Shown: positions 56,755 through 64,000 of the stretch, in pieces | Position numbering within the stretch: the first letter of the stretch is position 1 | Layout of the letters: each line of letters begins with the position of its first letter | NCBI GenBank assembly: GCA_947168725.1 | Contig: CAMVNA010000003.1 | Location: 1-64,000 of the forward strand | Direction of reading: 5' to 3' | DNA from: an uncultured bacterium | GTDB lineage: Bacteria; Patescibacteriota; Gracilibacteria; Absconditabacterales; Absconditicoccaceae | Length of the DNA: 64,000 nt | Position numbers and translations under genes: made by a program | The notes under the pieces: generated by a model | What the model was told of the DNA's origin: nothing | What the model saw: the letters and a program-made list of their open reading frames with translations, nothing else | Database searches by the model: none

Positions 56755-56868
56755 TCATTTATGGATATTTTATAGAAGAGATTAATCCTTTCTAAAAGGG
56801 AATGTCTATGATTCTTGGAAGGAGAAATTCAAAAAGAATATAATATTTAATATGATTAATGACTTAAT

Positions 56869-57660
56869 ATGATGAAAATAAAAACTACATCAAATAAATT
56901 ATGATTATTTGTTGCATGTATGTTGGGGATGGTTTTTGCTATAGTTTGAGTAACGGCTCTTTATAAAGGAATTTATTATGGAACCGTGATATGGCCAATA
57001 GTTTACGATGGATTTCAATCTTGAGAATTAGAATGACCATTGCCAATTCTGATAATTTGATTTCCGCTGTTAATGTTTGTATTGTTCGTTTTTGTGTTTC
57101 TTGGAACTTGATTGTCGGTACTTATTGTGTGTATAAAATGATGGATTAATTTATTTAAAAGACAAAATATAAAAAGGAATAAAGAATGAATGAGAAAAAT
57201 AGATGCAAAAGTTATCTCATTTAAATTGTGTTGAGAGGTAAATAAAAATGGACAACATACATCATCTATTTACTATTTTACAGCTTCTGATTGATCAGAA
57301 AAATATGATAGTGAAGAATTTAATGCTATAGTTACGTGACGATGCTGAGATATAAGAGAAACTCTCGAGCTAATGAAAATTCATTATAGTCCTCAGAATA
57401 AGGAAAACACAATTAAAGCCTTGAATGAAAGGTTACAAACAATAGAAATTGGATTGCAAGAAACTAGTTGAATAAAAGAGACTCTCCTTAGGTGAGCCTA
57501 TGCAGCTACACAACAAGTGAAAGAAAATATAGAAAGCGGAATGGTTTCATATATGGAGTTTAAATGACATAAGCTATTTATTGGGGACAAAGTGGAAGTA
57601 TATATAGATCCAAATAACCCTAAAAAATATTGGATAGATACAAATTTTTTATATTCTTAA
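56869..57660 (+). CDS. Two-span membrane protein with DUF3592-like C-terminal domain
   Basis: This is a 263-residue protein. The first span is KLGLFVACMLGMVFAIVGVTAL and the second is MFVLFVFVFLGTGLSVLIVC. A C-terminal region (RKIDAKVISFKLCGEVNKNGQHTSSIYYFTASDGSEKYDSEEF..., ending KVEVYIDPNNPKKYWID) resembles DUF3592, whose members carry such a soluble beta domain. Function is unknown. Two ATG codons are adjacent; the first is taken. Confidence 0.72.
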
Positions 57661-57685
57661 TATGTTCAATAATAAATATTGCTAA

Positions 57686-57716
57686 ATCGTCCTTGAATTT
57701 AGGGGACGTTTTTTTA
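57686..57716 (+). terminator. Intrinsic terminator
   Basis: CGTCC and GGACG stem (one extra G in the loop), followed by T7. Confidence 0.82.
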
Positions 57717-57746
57717 ATTTATTAGGTATTTAATAGTAGAAAATTA

Positions 57747-58775
57747 ATGCTAGAAAATCAAACAATAATTACAATTGATGAAAATAGTTCAAACCAACGT
57801 TTTGATCGTTTTTTACGTAAATATTGCAAAAATTACCCAACTGTAAAATTGACCGATATTTATTCTGCTATTCGTAAGTGAGAGATTACTATAAATTCCA
57901 GAAAATCCAAAGAAGAGTATCGTCTCCAAGTTTGAGATCAAATTTCTTTTCCTGCTGATTTATTTGGGAAAAAAGAACAAGTTCAGTGAATCTCTTTCAA
58001 GCAAAAACAGATGAAAAAACTGACTAAAGAGGAGATTCTTTCACGAATTTTGTACGAAGATGCTGAATGGGTGGCTTTTAATAAACCTGCATGAGTGGTT
58101 GCTCATGAGAGTAATAAACATCGAAAAGATTTGTCGATGAATGATTATCTTGCTTGCTATACCAAAGAATATGAAAGCTTAACTTTTAAGCCGGCATTTG
58201 GATATAGATTAGATAAAGATACTTCGTGAGTGCTTATAGCAGCCAAAACGTATGAAGCTTTACAATATTTCAATCAGATTATTCGTGATCGTGAAATAAA
58301 CAAAGAATACCTTACAATTGTAGTTTGAAAAACTCCTGAACATTTAATCATAAATAAACCACTCGAAAAAAGTTATAATGCACATTTTGATCGTGCGCAA
58401 ATGAATATAGCAAAATTCTGATGACAAGAATCCAAGACTGAAATATACACAGTGAAAACTTTTTTTCATCATGATTTAGGTCAGCTTTCCTTACTTCGTG
58501 TAAAACTTTATACAGGTAGAATGCACCAAATTCGCATTCATGTTGCTAGTGAATGATATCCAGTAGTGGGGGACTTGATTTATTGAAATCCTGCTGTAAA
58601 TAGAAAATGTAACAAACTCTTGCATATTCAAAGACAATTACTACACTGTTACAGATATAGTTTTTCTGATAGAAATGAAAAACTGATAAAAGTTTGTGCT
58701 CCAATGCCAGAAGATTTTCAACTAGTTCTTTGAGCTCAGATGAAACAGGTTTCCAGTCTATTAGAGAAAGAATAA
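57747..58775 (+). CDS. RluC/RluD-family pseudouridine synthase
   Basis: This is a 342-residue protein. An S4-type N-terminal RNA-binding domain (NQRFDRFLRKYCKNYPTVKLTDIYSAIRKGEITINSRKSKEEYRLQVGDQI) precedes the catalytic domain. WVAFNKPAGVVAHE is followed by the active site GYRLDKDTSGVLIAAKT (catalytic Asp), KEYLTIVVG, and LYTGRMHQIRIHVASEGYPVVGD. These enzymes modify uridines in 23S rRNA. The exact member (RluC or RluD) is not settled. The next gene starts 27 bases downstream. Confidence 0.93.
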
Positions 58776-58802
58776 AAGATTTTATTTCTTACAAAAACAA
58801 AC

Positions 58803-59279
58803 ATGAAAACTTTTCTTTGGACAACTTTGTTCTGGATTGTTGTAGCTATCGCTGGTGTTCTTTGTCTAGGTTTTGGAAATTTAGGAACTCAGGTTTTAGA
58901 TAATGAATGGTTGGCTTCGGTCATGCCAGAGAATCTTCAGACTAAGGTTTGTGACCCAGTTATTGCAACTGCTATGGAAACTGTTGATTGGTGCGAAAAA
59001 GCTCAAGAAGCAGAATGTAGTTTAGTGACTTCAGTGGAAACTTGAGATTTACAATGAATTCAAGATGCTATAAACGATTTAGTGACAAAACAAACATTAA
59101 TGCAAAGTGAAATCAAGGATGCATTTGCTTCACTTGAAAGGAGAATGTGATGATTAAACGGGGACATGGTTCCAGCTGAAAACTCATTGGAACAACAATT
59201 GATACAGCAAAGAGAACAACAGAAAAAAGAATTACAAGCTCAAATAGAAGCATTACAAGCTCAAATGGCAAGTTTATAG
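58803..59279 (+). CDS. Membrane-anchored coiled-coil protein, 158 aa
   Basis: This is a 158-residue protein. An N-terminal hydrophobic anchor (FLWTTLFWIVVAIAGVLCLGFG) is followed by a Cys-containing segment (KVCDPVIATAMETVDWCEKAQEAEC). A C-terminal coiled coil (EQQLIQQREQQKKELQAQIEALQAQMASL) ends the protein. No family is recognised. The first 80 codons contain no TGA. A strong terminator follows. Confidence 0.7.
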
Positions 59280-59300
59280 TATAGATTTGGTTATATAAAA

Positions 59301-59326
59301 TAAGGAGTCGAAAGACTCCTTTTTTA
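59301..59326 (+). terminator. Intrinsic terminator
   Basis: GGAGTC-GAAA-GACTCC tetraloop stem followed by T6. Confidence 0.95.
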
Positions 59327-59345
59327 AGATTTAAAATTATCTTTG

Positions 59346-59987
59346 TTATCCAATTTTTAAACTACCATTGCTAGATTCAAAAAGCTCCTTCTCAAAATCA
59401 GAAAGTAATCATTGATTTATAGTCAGATTTTTTTTTGTTTTTTCATCGCATATTTCTCCAATTAATTTTACGTCATATTTTTCCATTAAATGAGCAACTA
59501 AAGAAGTCTGACTATATTCATGAACTAGTTCAAAATTCTTCAAAATTTCTTTTTCTATAATATTACAATTTAAAATTGCATCCTTTGTAGCTCGTGTATA
59601 AGCTTGAATTAATCATCCAACTCATAATAAAGTTCAACCAAAATATCTGACAACAATAGCCAAAACATTCAAAAGTTTTTCTCACTCTAACACATTTAAA
59701 ATTGGTTTTCATGCGGTATTTGTTGGTTCTCAATCGTCATTAGCTTTCGTAGTTTTCGGATCTATCAAAATATTTCCAAACAAGTCTTCATGAACTTGGA
59801 TTCATAGTCTCCAAGCAGAACAGTGGTGAGTCGCAGAAAAATGCTCTTTTTTGATTCACTCTAATAAAGTTTCGGCATTTTCTTTATCTTCACATGGGAA
59901 AATATATGTTAAAAATCTAGATCATTTAATTTTTGGAATTTCATGTTGAAAATCGGTTTCTATTGTGCGATAGGTTAATTTAGGCAT
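59346..59987 (-). CDS. YigZ/IMPACT-family protein
   Basis: This is a 213-residue protein. FSATHHCSAGRLGIQ, NDDGEPTNTAGKPILNVLEGEKLLNVLAIVVRYFGGTLLGVGGLIQAYTRATKDAI is the hallmark of the YigZ/Impact N-terminal domain, with a smaller C-terminal domain after it. In bacteria it is of unclear function; eukaryotic IMPACT links to translation control. Many Gly in the hallmark are TGA. It is 21 bases downstream of rnhA on the same strand. Confidence 0.9.
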
Positions 59988-60008
59988 TTTAAAATACAAT
60001 ATAAATAA

Positions 60009-60644
60009 TTATTTTCTTCAAAAATCAGCAGGGATTTCTCACCACTCTTCCGTATTTCGTTTTAAAATTTTGTTTTTAATTCAGTTCTCTTTCAGCCAAA
60101 TTTCTGCATTTTCAACTGCTTTAAAAAGTTCTCCAAAATCAAAATTTCAATCTTTTATTTTCAACTGTGTTTTACATTTTCACTGATTTACTCGAGATAT
60201 TGCAATTCTAGAATCACTATAAATCACTTTATCTTTTTTATTCTGTAAATATTTTAATCAATGAACAATGGCGAGAAATTCTCAAACATTGTTCGTTCAA
60301 ATAGCGAATTTTTCATGGAAAATTTCATCTCATGTTTGCAAATCGATTCATCTATATTCCATTTCTCATGGATTCCCAGAACAAGCCGCATCAACAGCTA
60401 TACTTTTAGCAAAAAACGGAATATCTTCATTTTTCACTTTTTCTCTTTTTGTTACACCTTTGACTTCATAATAGTTTTTCCATCACTCTTGAAACGCAAT
60501 TTCAGCATCTTTTTTGTTTTCAAAACTTTTATATTTAGCATCTGAAAATCAATTCACGTTTTCTTTGCACTCATCTCGTGAATCAAAAATTCAGATTTTT
60601 TTTCATTTTCGAACTACATAAAACTTTTTCTCGTTTTTTCACAT
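60009..60644 (-). CDS. rnhA: Ribonuclease HI with N-terminal hybrid-binding domain
   Basis: This is a 211-residue protein. The N-terminal 45 residues (KKFYVVRKGKKIGIFDSRDECKENVNGFSDAKYKSFENKKDAEIAF) are the RNA:DNA hybrid-binding domain typical of eukaryotic and some bacterial RNase H1. The RNase H fold follows, with the four acidic residues in AVDAACSGNPG, GTNNVGEFLAIVHG, KVIYSDSRIAI and IPADFGRK. It removes RNA from hybrids in replication and R-loops. It is the first gene of the rnhA-yigZ unit. Confidence 0.93.
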
Positions 60645-60787
60645 TTTCTGACAACTTAATAAATCTGATTTCAATATAGGATTTGTGGCTTTTTATGCAA
60701 GGAATTTTTAATTAATTATATAATTTAAAAATATCATTAAAAGGCAAGAGAAAAAGATAATGGAAACATGTTTTTCTAGCAGATTTT

Positions 60788-60816
60788 TTGACTTTTTGAA
60801 ATATTTTGAATATAAT
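60788..60816 (+). promoter_or_regulatory. Promoter of PKD-domain surface protein gene
   Basis: TTGACT (60788-60793), 17-nt spacer, TATAAT (60811-60816). Confidence 0.8.
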
Positions 60817-60854
60817 TAGAGGTGAATTATATTTATTATGTATTTATTATATTC

Positions 60855-63800
60855 ATGAAAAAATTTGTAAGACCACTAATCTCATTAACTATAGTAGTTA
60901 TTGCAGGTTTTGCATCTTTAGTTTTGGCTCAAGTAATATCCTCCAGAAATTCTACACATAATAAAGTACCGGATTATTACTATGCAAACTATAAATTTAA
61001 TGATGATTGGGAGGGTATTTTGGATTGGTTTACAAAAGCTAAAGCAAAATATAGTATTGGTCAAGATTTTTCAAGTTCAGAATTCGCTGAACTATCAAGG
61101 CATTTTGACAGAGTTTTCCCGTATTTAACAAAGGATTATTCAACAGTTTATGAAAAATGTTCCATATTAGCAAAAAGTTTAGCTAATAATTATTCATACA
61201 TAAACATGGAAGCTTTAATGTGAAATTCATGTTATAATTCCCTTACACAAGCTATTAATAGAATAAACTCTTCATATACAGTGCAGCCATCAGTAACTTC
61301 AAATCCAGCAGGATGAATGGCTCCATTGACTGTGACATTTGATGCTAGAAATAGTTCTGATCCATCTCAAGAGACAATCCCTGAGAATAATTTCTACCGG
61401 TATTATAGAGACGAAAAATGAGTAGATACTCCCATTTGAGAAAAACAGGTTTTAAGTTATACATTTAAAGAAGCAGGAAAATTTATAGTACATCTTGTGG
61501 TACGTAGCTCAAATGTAGATAAATGAATTTTGGATTGAGAAAGAAATTTAACCATTAATGTAACACCAAAAGCAGCAGATATAGTAGTCTATGCAAATAC
61601 AAGGAGAATGGTATCAACAACTCCATTAAAAATCTGAATTTCCGAATGAGAAAAATGAGTTGTTTTTGATTGATCATTGACACAACCAAGATGATGAAGA
61701 AAAATTCTAAAACATAGATGGACAATTACAAATTCTTCTGCTGGATTTTCATATGATTCCAAAAATATAGACGGAACGCCAAGTTATATAAATGTTCCAC
61801 TTAATGGAAATTGATTATTTAAAGTAACTCTTACAACCGTAGATAATGAAAATAATACGGTATCAGAAAGTTTTGATCTATATATGTCAGATCCAGTTAC
61901 TGTAATAAGACAAACTCCAGAGAGTTGAACAACTTCCACTATCTTTAACTTTGACGGAAGTGCATCTTATTCACTAACAAGTAGGTTAAATACTTATATT
62001 TGGGAAGTTTTTGATTGAAATTGAGATTCTAACAACGGAAATAAAGTAATGATGGTACAAGGAAAGGAAATGAGATTAAACGAAAATAGGAAATTAAAGC
62101 CAGGGAATTATCTAGTTAGACTTACAGTTACAGATGTAGCTTGAAATCAAAACGTTGAGACAAAATACCTAAATCTCGAATCAACAACTCCGACTCCTCA
62201 ATTTACGGTTACTCCAACTAGTAAACGAACAAATCCATCTGAATTTACACTGGATGCAAGCAATACATCCGATATAGACGTAGATAATTGAGTAGATTCA
62301 CTAGAATATTCACGAAGTTTCTCCACATCAAATGATAATGTTGAGATACTTTCTACGAAAAATAACAATCAAAGAATAGTTGTCAGATTTGACGAAAAAG
62401 GGAAACATACAATAAATCTTACTGTAACAGATCAATATTGAAAATCTGCAACAATTTCTAAGGACATAGATGTAAATTCAACGCTTAGACCAGAGCTTAA
62501 ACTAATACCATGACCTATTACATGGCAACAAATGCTACAGTTCAAATCAAGTGTTAATAGGGAAGTATGGAATTATTCACGAGATTTTTGAGATGGAACT
62601 GTCCCTTTAGAAAGCAAGATTGCAACAGAAACAGAGCATAAATACAGCAAAAAATGAATTTATGCAGTTAGATTAACAGTCACAGATCAAGATGAAGATA
62701 CCAATACTGTATTAGAAAAAGCTTTTATATGAGAAATTAATCATCCAATTGTAGCATATCAAGTTACAAATAATGAATGATTTCAGATTCAATCAACAGA
62801 GTTATGTACAGTCAAAAATGAATCATGAGTTTCTAACGACGAGATGGCATATCCAGTTGATAGATATTCTAAAGTTACTATCAATCCATCGACTTCCGTG
62901 AATACAAAATGAACATCAAATTGATTGGAATATGTTTTTGAAAAGGAATCAGTAGCATGAGTAGAAAAAGCACAAATCACCAGTCAACTCACAACAAGTT
63001 TTAATGAAACGGGGTGTCATTATGTGGACCTTACTGTAAAAGATTCTAATGTATGAAAGCAAGATAAAACCAGAATATGGTTTTATGTGAAAAATGCACT
63101 ACCTACAATTGGGAATGTAACAGTTAGTTACCCACAAGCATCGGATAATTATAATTCAAATCCATTCGCATCTGATACTAATTCAACTCAGCCAATATTC
63201 GGGTGTTCAGGAACAAGTAATATCACTGTAAGAGTAGCAGCGGAGGATATAAGTGATTCAGATTGAAATGTTTCTAGATTAAGATTTTATTATTATAACA
63301 CAGATGATCCAAGTAGAATACTAGAATATAAAGAATCATGGTATGAGGTTCCATACGTTTATTTTGTTATACCTAAAAGAGCAGGAGAGTACAAATTTGG
63401 AGTTATGGTATATGATAATGATGAGTGAATGGTAGATAGTAACGAGTATTTGGCAAGCAACCCATCTTTATACATACCAGCAGTATGTGAAGATACTAAT
63501 GTCCCAATAGTAACATTAAGAGTTGATCATAATAATATCCAAGTTTGAGATGAAATAACATATAGTATAGTATCAAAAATATCAACGGAAAATGATGATT
63601 TTAAAACAGACAGAACATTTTATTATGATTTTACATGAGATGGAATACGGGATTTAGTTACAAAAAAAGATTCTGTTACTCATACATTTACAGAAGCATA
63701 TGAAGATTGATTCACGCCTAGAGCCGGAGTAGAATACAGATGAAAATTATGACAAGCAAGATGAGCAACTATTTTTGTAAAAAATGGTATAAGACCAGCT

Positions 63801-64000
63801 CTTTTGTATAATGCTATCTGAAATGTCGTGATTTTCAGAGATTTAAGTGTGTGAATAATGCAAAGAAGAGAGATATGTTTCGAAAAGTCAGAATGTGAAG
63901 CATGAAACGTAAAATTTAGAAGAACCCATATTTCTCCAATAAAGCCAGAAGAGATGACATGAGGTACTAGCACTCCAATTACAGAACATGATTGTTTTAT
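60855..64000 (+). CDS. Large PKD-domain surface protein, 3'-truncated by window edge
   Basis: About 1048 residues are visible and the frame is open at the window end. The signal peptide is KKFVRPLISLTIVVIAGFASLVLA. A helical module with Cys follows, then a chain of PKD/Ig-like domains. Clear PKD signatures are SNPAGGMAPLTVTFDARNSSDPS, SYTFKEAGKFIVHLVV, FNFDGSASYS..., NYLVRLTVTDVAGN, RDFGDGTVPLE and HKYSKKGIYAVRLTVTDQDED. The start at 60855 is chosen over 60822 because the signal peptide begins there. It is probably an exported adhesion protein. Function beyond that is inferred from domains. Confidence 0.88.

Overview
This AT-rich window reads cleanly only if UGA is translated as glycine (genetic code 25). 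With TAA and TAG as the only stops, dozens of apparently broken frames join into full-length proteins. The in-frame TGA codons fall on invariant glycines, for example in the PilB Walker A loop, the VirD4-like Walker A loop, the GroEL GGM tail, GreA, RlmE and Ddl. That points to a Patescibacteria/CPR bacterium of the Gracilibacteria (BD1-5) or Absconditabacteria (SR1) lineages; the window alone does not separate the two. Most coordinates below were assembled by reading through TGA.

Layout: 1-7822 holds three secreted repeat proteins (Ig-like and InlB B-type repeats; the third has a glycine linker and an SLH-like wall anchor). 7953-13336 holds an M23 peptidase, tgt, two methyltransferases and a UGA-free ClpP homologue. 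13430-20940 is mixed housekeeping (lspA, DUF3127, proS, dCMP deaminase, a PriA homologue without its motor) plus a palindromic intergenic repeat. 20989-28514 holds tRNA-Arg(CCU), an HI0933-family oxidoreductase, two paired membrane proteins, a glycosyltransferase, an HPF-like protein, greA, comF-like and tRNA-Arg(CCG). 28630-36815 has a large acidic membrane protein, a Xer recombinase, a secreted beta-propeller protein, and gatB-rsmE. 37047-42061 has rlmE-ddl-phosphoesterase, a lipoprotein, ctpA and yraN. 42204-49468 has pilB-pilC, groES-groEL, a ClpP whose triad Asp is Asn, and a pilin-like protein.

The most striking element is 49628-51095. This stretch of about 1.47 kb has no recognisable protein but has a consensus promoter, a strong intrinsic terminator, pairing between its ends, more than twenty local hairpins (several perfect, 9-13 bp), and a 34-nt motif that occurs twice, 841 nt apart, inside equivalent three-hairpin modules. 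I interpret it as a very large structured non-coding RNA that I cannot assign to a known class.

After it come a 5'-nucleotidase-like HAD protein, dut, queA, a VirD4/TraD-like ATPase, rluD-like, a short anchored coiled-coil protein, rnhA-yigZ, and the start of a large PKD-domain surface protein that runs off the window. Together the genes suggest a small cell with a heavily decorated surface, type IV pili and DNA-uptake-type functions (PilB, PilC, pilin, ComF, VirD4-like ATPase), and basic nucleotide, tRNA-modification and proteostasis enzymes. Promoters are uniform (TTGACA/TTGCWT, 16-17 nt, TATAAT), and most transcription units end in clear hairpin plus T-run terminators. Start codons usually follow an A-rich stretch with no visible Shine-Dalgarno sequence.
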